A DNA stretch of 64,000 nucleotides from JAJEBT01 sp965221485 (GCA_965221485.1 OZ244893.1:1736001-1800000), one strand, 5' to 3'; counted from the first letter of the stretch, positions 46,236 to 54,882 are shown. Numbers and translations: made by a program. The notes: a model not told the origin generated them from the sequence alone.

Positions 46236-47025
46236 ACCGCGACTGGCCGCCTGTCAGTTCAATGGTGTCGCCCGTGACATAGGACGCGCAGGGCGACGCC
46301 AGAAACACGATTGCTCTTGCCGCTTCATCGGAACGACCAAGACGGCCCAGAGGAATGCCGCGGTCCCGGGCAAGAGTTCTGAACCACTCATCTTTTGACT
46401 GTCCTTCGGGCGCATCACCGGCCTCGTAGCGGCGGCTCCACTGACCCGAATCCACAAGCCCGATCAATACCGAATTGACCCTGACACCGTGAGGCGCAAG
46501 CTCCAGTGAGAGCGACTTGCAGAGGTTGAGCTGTCCCGCCCGGGTTGCACTCGTTGCAACAAGGAAAGGCTCTGGCCTGCGTGCAATGAGGGCTCCGGTG
46601 CAAACAACAGCTCCCTGATCCGACACCTCAAGCAACGGCAGAAACATTCGAACCGGGTGAAGCACCGAAAAGAACTTGAGTTCGAACTCGTCACGCCAGT
46701 CATCGTCCGTTGTATTGGTCAGATTGCTTCGGCGGGCCTGGCCGGCATTGCAGACCAGGGCATCGCACCTCCCGAATTTATGGCGGACCTGATCGCGAAA
46801 GGCGGAAACTGCAGTTTTGTCAGTCACGTCACACACAGCTGACAGGACCCTGTCCGGCTCGCCGATCTTGCCCAGTTCAGCTTCCGCTGTATCGAGGCGG
46901 GCGGAATCGCGTCCACATATTGCAACGCTTGCTCCTTCCTCCAGAAAAAGCTGGGCCGCAGCCAAACCGATTCCGGAAGATCCCCCGGTGACGACCGCCA
47001 CCTTGCCCTTCAGCCCTGTGTCCAT
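46228..47025 (-). CDS. SDR-family protein with altered active site
   Basis: This 265-aa short-chain dehydrogenase/reductase-fold protein has an intact cofactor motif T-G-G-S-S-G-I-G near residues 13-20 and C-N-A-G near residue 91. The catalytic Tyr-x-x-x-Lys aligns with T-S-A-T-R in V-A-T-S-A-T-R-A-G-Q-L-N-L-C-K-S-L, so both catalytic residues are replaced (Thr, Arg). The catalytic serine region reads V-C-T-G-A-L-I-A-R-R. It may bind NAD(P) without standard hydride-transfer chemistry or use another base. It overlaps iclR by 16 bp upstream and the ThDP gene by 8 bp downstream, so it belongs to the operon. Confidence 0.9.
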   Translation of the reverse strand: MDTGLKGKVAVVTGGSSGIGLAAAQLFLEEGASVAICGRDSARLDTAEAELGKIGEPDRVLSAVCDVTDKTAVSAFRDQVRHKFGRCDALVCNAGQARRSNLTNTTDDDWRDEFELKFFSVLHPVRMFLPLLEVSDQGAVVCTGALIARRPEPFLVATSATRAGQLNLCKSLSLELAPHGVRVNSVLIGLVDSGQWSRRYEAGDAPEGQSKDEWFRTLARDRGIPLGRLGRSDEAARAIVFLASPCASYVTGDTIELTGGQSRYV

Positions 47026-47912
47026 ACCGACCCTTCATTCGAATCAAGGTTTTGTGCCATGGCCGGAGTGCCTTCTCCTGACCCAAACTGACAGTCTGCG
47101 GGTTCAGCACTGCCCGGTTCATAGCCAAGCACCTCAGAAATATCCCGCGCCGCCGCGGTCACGTAATCCCGGATCGCTCCGGAAAGCCTTGTTTCGCTGA
47201 ACTGGCCCTCTGAAGCCGTGATATTGATTGCCGCGACAGCCCGGCGACTTACGTCACGGATCGGAGCTGCGACGCTGACAACCCCTTTTTCATAATATCC
47301 CCGACTGATGACGACACCGCCGGCAGCGGCATCGCGTGCCAGGAGGCTGCGCAGGTCGGGGAGAGTGCTTGGCGTCGCGGGGGTAAATGTTTCCAGTTCG
47401 ACGGCGTCGCGATAAAGCGAATCCAGCTCGACGGGCTCCAGATCGGACAGGATGGCGCGGCCCATGGAGGACGCATGCGCTGGAAGACGAGAGCCGACCC
47501 GGATGTTGCTGCTCAGGACCGCATTGGACGGCAGCCGGCAGATATAAACGATATCGGTGCGGTCCAGGACCGCAAGATGGACGGAGGCTTCCGCTTCCCG
47601 GCAAAGCCGCGTCAGGAACGGTTCGGCAATCTGGGGAAGTTCCAGTCCGGCAAGGTAGGACCAGCCGAGAGCCAGCGCAGCTGCACCGATCCGGTATTCC
47701 CCGGTTTCCTCGTTTCGAACCAGAAAACCCATGTATTCCAGAGTATCGGCAAGACGAAAGGTCGTCGCACGCGGCAGATCCAGCTCCTTGCCCAGCCGTG
47801 CCAGGGATTGCACCGATCGACCATCGGAGAACGCCTGCAACATACGCAGGCCACGCTCAAGGGCCGGTACGATGTAGGCAGGTTCTTTCATCTTTCCCGT
47901 GGTTGCTGTCAC
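47010..47912 (-). CDS. IclR family transcriptional regulator, embedded in operon
   Basis: This 300-aa IclR protein has an N-terminal winged helix (A-L-E-R-G-L-R-M-L-Q-A-F, then L-D-L-P-R-A-T-T-F-R-L-A-D-T-L) and an effector domain with L-P-A-H-A-S-S-M-G-R-A-I-L and S-V-A-A-P-I-R-D. GTG 47912 overlaps the hydrolase stop as GTGA and has AAGGAG 4 nt upstream; ATG 47891 is an alternative. The C-terminal tail beyond about residue 275 is low in family character. It is transcribed with the catabolic genes it probably controls, through the palindromes at 54127-54161. Confidence 0.9.
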   Translation of the reverse strand: MTATTGKMKEPAYIVPALERGLRMLQAFSDGRSVQSLARLGKELDLPRATTFRLADTLEYMGFLVRNEETGEYRIGAAALALGWSYLAGLELPQIAEPFLTRLCREAEASVHLAVLDRTDIVYICRLPSNAVLSSNIRVGSRLPAHASSMGRAILSDLEPVELDSLYRDAVELETFTPATPSTLPDLRSLLARDAAAGGVVISRGYYEKGVVSVAAPIRDVSRRAVAAINITASEGQFSETRLSGAIRDYVTAAARDISEVLGYEPGSAEPADCQFGSGEGTPAMAQNLDSNEGSVWTQG

Positions 47913-48715
47913 CGCGCTCCTTCCAGATGTTTCTCGAGGGCCGCATTGAACGCCGCCGGATCCTCGACATAGCAGGCATGACCGGGACCCGGAAGCAGCG
48001 TGAAACGAGCCTGTCCAAGGCTGTCCGCAACCTTGCGGCAAGCCTCGGGCGGGGTTACCTGATCGTGGTCCCCGACCACAACCGTAACCGGGATTTCAAT
48101 GGCGCGTGCGTCGACGTGAATGTCTCCCATGACCAGAAGTTCCACGGCTTGCCGGTACCCGGCCGGCCTCAGCCTCGCCATCTGGTCGTGAACCCGTGCA
48201 CGCGCCCAGGCCGGTGCCTGATCGGAAAGCAGTGCAGTATGGCGCTCGCGGGCCATTCCCTTGACCCCGAGCTCTTCCAGAATCTCCAACCGATCCGCCC
48301 GCCGCCGTCGCTGAACCTCTTCTCCTGCGGTCCCGTATCCCGACGCCGGAGATCCGATCAGGAGGCTCAGGACCCGGTCAGGATGCAACCGGGCGAAACG
48401 GCAGGCCATCTGGGCGCCCAGGGAATGGCCGACGAGATGGCACCGGGCAATTTCCAGGGCGTCCAGCCAGGCAGCCAGGGCGTCTGCGTAGTCGGTTGCT
48501 ACAGGAGCCGCCGGTTGCAAAGGTGTCGAGGAACCATAACCCGGCGCGTCCCAGGCCATCACCCGATAGCCATCAGCCAACGCCTCGAGCTGCGCCATCC
48601 ACGATTCCGACCCCGACCCGATTCCGTGCAACAGGACGAGGGCAGGACCTGTTCCGGCCTCGAGCCAGGAAACGGACCCTTTCGCGGTCGAAATTGTGGC
48701 TCGAACCGGGGTCAC
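47909..48715 (-). CDS. Alpha/beta hydrolase
   Basis: This 268-aa alpha/beta hydrolase of the MhpC/meta-cleavage-like type has L-L-H-G-I-G-S-G as the oxyanion region, nucleophile elbow G-H-S-L-G-A, aspartate in V-G-D-H-D-Q-V-T-P-P and histidine in G-P-G-H-A-C-Y. Relatives cleave C-C or ester bonds in ring-degradation pathways, which fits the Rieske oxygenase nearby. The start is GTG 48715, 6 nt after the cupin stop. The true substrate is unknown. Confidence 0.9.
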   Translation of the reverse strand: MTPVRATISTAKGSVSWLEAGTGPALVLLHGIGSGSESWMAQLEALADGYRVMAWDAPGYGSSTPLQPAAPVATDYADALAAWLDALEIARCHLVGHSLGAQMACRFARLHPDRVLSLLIGSPASGYGTAGEEVQRRRRADRLEILEELGVKGMARERHTALLSDQAPAWARARVHDQMARLRPAGYRQAVELLVMGDIHVDARAIEIPVTVVVGDHDQVTPPEACRKVADSLGQARFTLLPGPGHACYVEDPAAFNAALEKHLEGAR

Positions 48716-48721
48716 GCTGAC

Positions 48722-49279
48722 TCACACCTTCGATCGCTTGATTGAAGCCAGCGGATGATCGGGAGGATAGGTCGGTGTCACCGGCGTGGAACTCCCGAGC
48801 ATGACACACATGAGAGCTTCTTCCTGCCCTTCATTGACGAGGCCCCGGTACACTCCGGGAGGTACGGAAATGAGATCCCGTTCCCCCAACACTGTTTCCC
48901 ATTCCCGGTCGCCTTCGGTGATGGTGAGGCGGATGCTGCCGCGTAACATGAAAAACACTTCCTCCACATCCGTATGGATGTGGGGCGGCCCTTCGCATCC
49001 CGGAGGCAGGACCATTGTTGAAAAGGTAAAGTGCTCTGCAGGAACCGTGTTCATGTCAGAACCCTTCCCGGTCCCGCCGGTTCCCATGTAGCGCATTTGC
49101 GCCCGCCGATAACGTGGATCGAAGTCGGCCTGAAACTTGAGGACATCCCAGTCGTATTGACGTGAAGAAAACCGGGCAACCCGGGACTGCATCCAATCAG
49201 CGAAACTTTCCTCCGGGCTCGCATCCCCGGCATTCCGGATGTCCGATTCCCTTTCGAGTGCTGTGGTTTCCGCGTTCAT
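48722..49279 (-). CDS. Cupin-domain protein
   Basis: This 185-aa protein has a single cupin barrel near residues 90-170. Motif 1 is G-P-P-H-I-H-T-D-V-E-E-V-F-F-M-L-R-G, with metal-binding His, His and Glu. Motif 2, around V-P-P-G-V-Y-R-G-L-V-N, lacks the usual histidine (Y-R-G-L in place of P-H), so metal binding may be altered. The N-terminal 80 residues are not recognised. ATG 49279 has GGAG 8 nt upstream. It sits between an SDR and a hydrolase in the operon and may be an isomerase, dioxygenase or sensor. Confidence 0.82.
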   Translation of the reverse strand: MNAETTALERESDIRNAGDASPEESFADWMQSRVARFSSRQYDWDVLKFQADFDPRYRRAQMRYMGTGGTGKGSDMNTVPAEHFTFSTMVLPPGCEGPPHIHTDVEEVFFMLRGSIRLTITEGDREWETVLGERDLISVPPGVYRGLVNEGQEEALMCVMLGSSTPVTPTYPPDHPLASIKRSKV

Positions 49280-49315
49280 GTCTTTCACTCCGGTTCGCGA
49301 GGACCCGGGGGTCCT

Positions 49316-50077
49316 TCAGTTGAAAACAAAACCGCCATTGACCGGCACCACCTGTCCAGTCACGAAATCAGCCGCATCAGATAACAGGAACATCACCGTT
49401 CCAGTGACATCCTCGGGGTGCTGGGGCCGTCGCATCGCCCGGCCCTCCTCATAGAGCCGATGCCGCTCCTCTGGCACGGTTTCCGTCGCTTCGACCCGCG
49501 TCAGGCCTGGAGCCACCGCATTGACAGCGATGCCATCATCGCCGAGTTCACGAGCCAGAGACCGGGTCATGGCAATGACAGCGCCCTTGGAGGCCACGTA
49601 ATGCAACAGACCCGGGGCCCCCCATAGCGTCGTATCCGAGGCGATGTTGACAATTTTCCCGTTGCCGGAACGGCGCAGTGCCGGGAGGAGCGCCCGCACT
49701 GCGAGCCAGCAGCCGCGTACGTTGACCGTCATCACGTTGTCCCAGACCTCGATATCAATTTCTTCACATCGAGGGCCACCGATCCCCGTCGCAATCGCCC
49801 CGCAATTGACCAGGCCTGTGACCTGCCCGAGCGTCCGGTCTGCCTGTTCTGCAAGACCGGCAACCGCTTCCGGATCAGCAAGGTCGACGGCTACGAAACC
49901 GGCTCTATGGCCCTGATCTGAAATCGCTGCGGCGGTTTCCCGACCCCTGTCCTCCAGGATATCCGCGATCAGCACATCCGCCCCGGCATCGGCTGCGGCC
50001 ACAGCGAACGCCCGTCCAAGTCCACGAGCGCCGCCGGTAATGACCAGCCCTTTTCCGGAGAGCGAAACAACCCCCAT
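49316..50077 (-). CDS. SDR-family oxidoreductase
   Basis: This 253-aa classical short-chain dehydrogenase/reductase has the cofactor motif T-G-G-A-R-G-L-G near residues 12-19, N-C-G-A (variant of NNAG), a catalytic serine in N-I-A-S-D-T-T and the intact Y-V-A-S-K. It ends with the usual V-T-G-Q-V-V-P-V-N-G-G. ATG 50077 overlaps the Rieske stop as TGATG. In Rieske pathways such enzymes often rearomatise a cis-diol or oxidise an alcohol. Confidence 0.93.
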   Translation of the reverse strand: MGVVSLSGKGLVITGGARGLGRAFAVAAADAGADVLIADILEDRGRETAAAISDQGHRAGFVAVDLADPEAVAGLAEQADRTLGQVTGLVNCGAIATGIGGPRCEEIDIEVWDNVMTVNVRGCWLAVRALLPALRRSGNGKIVNIASDTTLWGAPGLLHYVASKGAVIAMTRSLARELGDDGIAVNAVAPGLTRVEATETVPEERHRLYEEGRAMRRPQHPEDVTGTVMFLLSDAADFVTGQVVPVNGGFVFN

Positions 50078-51159
50078 CAAGATCGTCCGGACAGTGCTAC
50101 CGGCTCCGGGCTCGCGGAATGGTGATCGGCAACGGCTGCAAGCTGTCTTTCTGCCTCCTGTTCGAGGATCCGCCGAACCCGTGCCAGACCGGTATCATGT
50201 TGATACAGGAATTCCTGTTCCCGTGCGTCCGGGGCCATTCCCTCGAGCAGCATCCGGTCCTGCTCCAGTACCGCCCAATGAAGGGTTTCAAGTTTGTGAC
50301 GGTACATGAAGCGCCAGACATCGCGCTGCCAGCCCTTGACCTTCCGGGTCCTCCAGAAAAATACGCGGCAGTTGTCCCGATCGATCGGCGTTACGAAACC
50401 GATAATCGCAAAGTGGCCGCCGGGACCTGCCTCCTTGCGATATGGCAATGGCGAGACCCTGAGCCAGAATGCGCCTGTGTCACCCCATTCGATCCAGTCG
50501 AAATTGACGCCATCCTGGTCGGTCTTGCCAAATACAAACCCGGTGTCCGTAGGCTGTACCTTCATCTGTGCTTCGCGTTCACCCTCGGCCATAGAATGGG
50601 AAATAGCGTGAAGATATGCGCCGTGCATCGGGTCCATGACGTTGTCGACGGCATAGACCCAATTGCATTTCCAGTGGGCTGTGCAAAGCATCGACGACCA
50701 TTCGTCCGAAACAAACTCCTCGGGAAACCTGAACTCATCAGGCTCCTGATGCAGTTCGTCACCAAACCAGACGAATATTCCCCCGAGACGCTCGATGCAT
50801 GGATAGGAACGGACCATATGACGCCCGACCATCGGGCACTCGGCGACCGCCGGAACATCGACCACGATACCATCTGCGTCGACTTCGACACCATGATACC
50901 AGCAGGCTATGCGATCTCCCAGATTCCAGCCCATTGAGAGGCGCGCGCCACGATGCGGACAACGATCCTCGATGCAGTGAACCTGACCGTCCCTGTCACG
51001 CCAGAGTGCGATACGCTCGCCGAGCCGTGTCAGCCCCATCGGGGTATCCCCGATCATCGCGCTTGCAGCAACAGGCCACCAGCGATTGAGCGGGCCCAGC
51101 GCAACCCGTTCCCTGATGCTCTCCGGTGTCGGCATAGGGTATTCCATCTTTCCCTCCAT
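50077..51159 (-). CDS. Rieske 2Fe-2S aromatic ring-hydroxylating oxygenase
   Basis: This 360-aa oxygenase alpha subunit has the Rieske cluster ligands in C-P-H-R-G-A-R-L and C-W-Y-H-G near residues 68-90. The mononuclear iron site is in D-N-V-M-D-P-M-H-G-A-Y-L-H. Length and lack of a beta subunit fit the phthalate/vanillate-type group. No reductase is encoded in the operon. ATG 51159 overlaps the permease stop as TGATG; ATG 51147 is the alternative. It probably starts oxidation of the compound imported by the ABC transporter encoded upstream. The substrate is not predictable. Confidence 0.92.
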   Translation of the reverse strand: MEGKMEYPMPTPESIRERVALGPLNRWWPVAASAMIGDTPMGLTRLGERIALWRDRDGQVHCIEDRCPHRGARLSMGWNLGDRIACWYHGVEVDADGIVVDVPAVAECPMVGRHMVRSYPCIERLGGIFVWFGDELHQEPDEFRFPEEFVSDEWSSMLCTAHWKCNWVYAVDNVMDPMHGAYLHAISHSMAEGEREAQMKVQPTDTGFVFGKTDQDGVNFDWIEWGDTGAFWLRVSPLPYRKEAGPGGHFAIIGFVTPIDRDNCRVFFWRTRKVKGWQRDVWRFMYRHKLETLHWAVLEQDRMLLEGMAPDAREQEFLYQHDTGLARVRRILEQEAERQLAAVADHHSASPEPVALSGRS

Positions 51160-51941
51160 CAGAAACCTTCGAGGCCGCGGCTTGGCATGTAATGCAGCAC
51201 GCGCCGCTCAGCCAGGATCACCAGCCAGTAGGCTATGATTCCGATTATAGTCAGGACAATGATCGCTCCGAACACCTTGGCCGTCTCGGCGGCTCCTGCC
51301 GTAAGGACAATCAGGTAACCGACCCCGGTATTTCCTCCGGCGAATTCCCCGACTGTCACTCCGATCACCGCAAGCGTGGCGCCGATCCGAAGGCCAGCAA
51401 ACAGGGACGGCATCGAAGCGGGAAACTCGATTTTCCAGAAAATTTCCATCCGGCTGGCCTTGAAGGACCGTGCAAGATTGATCAGGTCCGGGTCCACCCC
51501 GCGGACCGCGGTCATTACATTGACCATGATCGGAAAGAACACGATCAGGATTGCGACCAGGATCCGGGGTTCGATCCCGAAACCGAGCCAGAGGACAAAA
51601 AGGGGCGCGAATGCGACCTTGGGCGCGATCTGCAATGCCAGAATATATGGGGACAACACAACTTCAGCGGTCAGCGATACGCCCAGTATGTATCCGACCA
51701 CCATGCCGAGCAGCGCCCCCAGGCCGAATCCCGCAATCACCTCCACGGTGGTGATCTGTGCATGATAAAACAGCATGTCCGTCCGATGCATGTCGGCAAG
51801 CCCCGTCAGCACGGAAGAAAACGGCGGCAGGATATAGGCCTTGATGCCAAGCGCATCCGGACCCCATTCCCACGCGGCCATGAACAGGATGAGGAGGCCG
51901 ACGCTGGCAATAATCCGTGTCGGGGTAAAGGCTGCAGTCAT
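51159..51941 (-). CDS. ABC transporter permease (SsuC/TauC type)
   Basis: This 260-aa protein has about six membrane helices of the BPD-type permease family. The EAA loop reads F-K-A-S-R-M-E-I-F-W-K-I-E-F-P-A-S-M-P-S-L. It forms the channel of the importer together with the binding protein and ATPase encoded just upstream on the same strand. It overlaps the Rieske oxygenase start. Confidence 0.93.
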   Translation of the reverse strand: MTAAFTPTRIIASVGLLILFMAAWEWGPDALGIKAYILPPFSSVLTGLADMHRTDMLFYHAQITTVEVIAGFGLGALLGMVVGYILGVSLTAEVVLSPYILALQIAPKVAFAPLFVLWLGFGIEPRILVAILIVFFPIMVNVMTAVRGVDPDLINLARSFKASRMEIFWKIEFPASMPSLFAGLRIGATLAVIGVTVGEFAGGNTGVGYLIVLTAGAAETAKVFGAIIVLTIIGIIAYWLVILAERRVLHYMPSRGLEGF

Positions 51942-52025
51942 GTCATGCGCATCGTCAGAAGCACCGGTTGCACGGAAGCGCGGTCCCTTGCCTGAGACCG
52001 GCGCTTCCGGTGCGAAAGCCCACCT

Positions 52026-53003
52026 CTACTGAACGAACTGGTTCGTATACAGATCAGCAACCGGCGTTGTCTTCTTGATGAAACCGGCCTTGAGATAGAA
52101 ATCCTGCAGTTCTGAAAGCTTGGCCTCATCCATGGCACCCAAGACTTTCTGGCCGGGCCATGTATAGGTGTTGTAGAGCTTGAAGGTCCCGGCCATGGCC
52201 TTCGTCATCTTGCCCCAGCGCGGCACCGCCTTGACATACTCCACGGCAGCCCCATCGGGATCCGCCATAAGATCAGCGAGCCCCTTCAGTGTGGCGCGCA
52301 CGAGGCCCCCCACCAGCTTCGGATCGTTCTTGATTGTCTCATCTGACGAGAGGATCGCCTGCGCCATTGATGGAAAATAATCCTGGGCGTTGAAGATTTT
52401 CATCTTGATGTTCTGGCCGCGCAGGATACCGATCCAGTCCGGTACACCGATCAACGCATCGACCTTGCCCTCGGCAAAGAGTTTCCACACGCCCTGAGGA
52501 CCGGCCGCCTGAATGTTGACATCGTTGCGGGTGAGCCCCCTGGACGCCATGATGCCCTGGGAGGCATAGAAGGTCGTATCCTGATAGGACAGGACGGATA
52601 TCGTCTTGCCTCGGAGATCCTCGACCTTGTTGATATTCCGGTCTGCTCGCGCAACCAGCTGGACAAGGGAACCGCCGCCGAGCAGAGCGACCGAACGGAC
52701 CGGTATGCCGCTTGGGCGGACCAGAATCGACGTATCGCCGATGCCCCCGCCGATGGGCGCGTTTCCAACTCCAACCTGCTTGGCAACATCAACACCGCCT
52801 TTGGCTGTCTGGAACGTGACTTCAATTCCCTCGGAAGCGTAATAGCCCTTGTGCTTCGCCAGTTGCCATGCTCCAAACGCCGGCAGGAATGCGGGAGCCG
52901 GCAGGAGGTAATTCACCTTTTTTTGCGCGTATGCGTTGGTCCCGGTGGCGGCAACGGCTGCCGCAACAGCCGATACGGCCAAAATATTGAATGCATTTCG
53001 CAT
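52026..53003 (-). CDS. ABC transporter substrate-binding protein (NMT1/TauA-like)
   Basis: This 325-aa periplasmic protein has a signal peptide ending A-Y-A-Q near residue 27, then K-V-N-Y-L-L-P-A-P-A-F. The NMT1/SsuA-like fold has G-Y-Y-A-S-E-G-I-E-V-T-F and D-L-R-G-K-T-I-S-V-L-S-Y. Relatives bind sulfonates, nitrate, thiamine precursors or aromatic acids. ATG 53003 follows AAGGAG by 7 nt. The linked Rieske enzyme suggests an aromatic or heterocyclic ligand, by inference. Confidence 0.92.
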   Translation of the reverse strand: MRNAFNILAVSAVAAAVAATGTNAYAQKKVNYLLPAPAFLPAFGAWQLAKHKGYYASEGIEVTFQTAKGGVDVAKQVGVGNAPIGGGIGDTSILVRPSGIPVRSVALLGGGSLVQLVARADRNINKVEDLRGKTISVLSYQDTTFYASQGIMASRGLTRNDVNIQAAGPQGVWKLFAEGKVDALIGVPDWIGILRGQNIKMKIFNAQDYFPSMAQAILSSDETIKNDPKLVGGLVRATLKGLADLMADPDGAAVEYVKAVPRWGKMTKAMAGTFKLYNTYTWPGQKVLGAMDEAKLSELQDFYLKAGFIKKTTPVADLYTNQFVQ

Positions 53004-53037
53004 TTGAAGTCTCCTTGTTTTCAGCGAGTTGACAAAA

Positions 53038-53829
53038 TCATGCCGGATTGAGAACAGCCTCTCCCACATGAAGCAATGACATAAGGTGGGCAACATGTTC
53101 ACCGACCGCGCTGTGCCGGCGGCGTGTCAGCGGATCATCCCGTCCGGGCATGTCCATCACGATTTCCTCGACGATGTGTCCCGGCCGTGCACTCATGACG
53201 AGAACCCGGTCGGACAGGACGGTTGCCTCCACAAGGTCATGGGTAATGAAGAGGGCGGTCTTTCCGGTTCTCGCCAGCATGACGGCCAGGTCCTGCTGCA
53301 GAATCATCTTGGTCTGGGCATCAAGAGCAGAAAACGGCTCGTCCAGCAGGAGAACGTGGGGATCCGTAACCAGCGTTCGGGCCAGGGCCGCCCGCTGGCG
53401 CATCCCTCCGGAAAGCTGATGTGGATAATGGCGTGAAAAATCCGCAATATGGCACCGTTCCAGCCATTCCCTTGCGCGGCGACGCCTGTCTGCAGGAGAC
53501 ACACCGCGGATTTCGAGGCCGAGTTCAACGTTCTCAGAAATCGAACGCCACGGAAGAAGAAGGTCTTTCTGAAGCATGAATGCAACATGCTCATTGACTT
53601 CGATGACCTCCTCGTCATCGACGAAAACGCGTCCTCCAGTCGCTGCGTCAAGGCCGGACGCAATGTTGAGCAGCGTCGATTTCCCGCAACCGGACGGTCC
53701 TATTAGCGAGACCACCTCGCCGTCTGCCACCGAAAAGGACACATTTTCGACGGCAGTCAGCATGCCGGCTCCTCTTTGACCAGGAAAACATCTGGTGACT
53801 TCCCGGAACTCCAGTCGTGTCTCGGGCAT
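53038..53829 (-). CDS. ABC transporter ATP-binding protein
   Basis: This 263-aa ABC ATPase of the SsuB/TauB type has Walker A G-P-S-G-C-G-K-S-T, Q-loop L-Q-K-D-L-L-L-P-W, signature L-S-G-G-M-R-Q-R, Walker B V-L-L-L-D-E-P-F and H-loop F-I-T-H-D. It powers the importer formed by the permease and binding protein in the same operon. It follows the small HTH-like gene by 12 bp. Confidence 0.95.
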   Translation of the reverse strand: MPETRLEFREVTRCFPGQRGAGMLTAVENVSFSVADGEVVSLIGPSGCGKSTLLNIASGLDAATGGRVFVDDEEVIEVNEHVAFMLQKDLLLPWRSISENVELGLEIRGVSPADRRRRAREWLERCHIADFSRHYPHQLSGGMRQRAALARTLVTDPHVLLLDEPFSALDAQTKMILQQDLAVMLARTGKTALFITHDLVEATVLSDRVLVMSARPGHIVEEIVMDMPGRDDPLTRRRHSAVGEHVAHLMSLLHVGEAVLNPA

Positions 53830-53841
53830 GGGATCCGGATC

Positions 53842-54078
53842 TCAGCTTCCAAGCCGGGCCATGACGGACCGGAAGCTGTCTTCCGTCCAGAAGCGGTTCT
53901 CCTCGTCCCGGATTCCGTCCTTGTTCAGACGCGCGACCAGCGGGCCAAGTTCCGTCACGCCATCAGCAAAAGCGTTTTCCAGCGCATCGGCCAGACGCGC
54001 TTCGAATTCGGTCTGGGTATGGGTTCGCGTTTGCCACACCCGGTTTTCCGGTTCGCGCACGCGTTCTTCCTGGTTCAT
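53842..54078 (-). CDS. Small recombinase-like helix-turn-helix protein
   Basis: This 78-aa protein contains R-V-W-Q-T-R, a helix L-A-D-A-L-E-N-A-F-A-D-G-V-T-E-L-G-P-L-V, and a second part around W-T-E-D-S-F-R-S-V-M-A-R-L-G. That is the pattern of small 'recombinase-like HTH' proteins often found beside Rieske and ABC-transporter catabolic genes. It is the first gene of the operon, 48 bp after the tandem palindromes. The function is unknown; DNA binding is only suggested by the fold name. Confidence 0.75.
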   Translation of the reverse strand: MNQEERVREPENRVWQTRTHTQTEFEARLADALENAFADGVTELGPLVARLNKDGIRDEENRFWTEDSFRSVMARLGS

Positions 54079-54126
54079 GTCCGTCGATCGCTTTCTTCTT
54101 TCGGGCCCTCAACTCTCGGAACAATC

Positions 54127-54161
54127 GTCTCATATATGAGACCTTGGTTTCATATATGAGA
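54127..54161 (-). promoter_or_regulatory. Tandem palindromic operators before the catabolic operon
   Basis: A perfect 16-bp palindrome, GTCTCATATATGAGAC (54127-54142), is followed by a near-identical copy, TTTCATATATGAGA (54148-54161, 12 of 14 symmetric). The copies share CATATATGAGA exactly 20 bp apart, about two helical turns, on the same DNA face. They lie 48-83 bp ahead of the first gene. The likely binder is the IclR protein encoded within the operon. Confidence 0.75.
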
Positions 54162-54882
54162 TTGTATGATCATGCCGTGCCGAAAATCAATAGATTTGTC
54201 ACCGGGCCGGGTCAAGATATTCGCGTTACCCCTTGAAGACCGCCCCTCACTCGCCGAGGACCGTCTTGCCCGGGAAATAACGATCCGGAGCCCCCCGCTT
54301 GCAGCTTGACGGTTCGTGGCGATGAAATCGCGCGCGAAGCTCAAGGCAGACCGGGCCACATCTCTCCAGGTTGCAGCCGGTCGCATGAGCCGCGCCCGAA
54401 TTCTCCGGTCGACTGTATCAACACGTCGCCTGAGCGGACGCCAGATCACCGGCCAACCCTGCTCGGATGAAACTGAAGGGAGAAGCTCTCCCGGCCCCCA
54501 TGCGGATCGTCGGCACGGTCGTCAGACCTGGCCGGGTCCGGCGGAGAAATAAAACGATTATTCGATCAGGAGAAACGAGTATATGTTTGAAAAATATAAT
54601 ATATTTCCCGATTTCAGGTCCTCGTTTCAATGCCCGGAAGATGATTTTTCGTCGCCTGGTTTGCCGTGACCAAAAACCGGGCTGAAACCCACATGGAATT
54701 GCTGTGGCCCGGACAAGGCGGCAATCGATACGGATCATTTCGTCAGATGTGTGCCGATACAGGCAGAGACCGAGGCTGTATTGAGCCCCTGGCGATTCAC
54801 ACGCGTTTACCCTGCCTCTCGATTTGACTAACATGGAGTCTGAACCGGGTGAGACGCACAATGTCGCGTGGAGAGAAATGCC
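54162..54882. other. Divergent intergenic region with an AT-rich patch
   Basis: These 721 bp lie between the operator pair and the molybdenum hydroxylase genes. A short AT-rich island at about 54580-54607 contains TATAAT at 54595-54600, but no matching -35. No gene is recognised. Confidence 0.45.

Noticed and set aside
47387..48745. 452-codon plus-strand frame opposite iclR and a hydrolase
   Set aside because: Shadow of two well-recognised minus-strand genes; composition is rich in R and P with no domain pattern.
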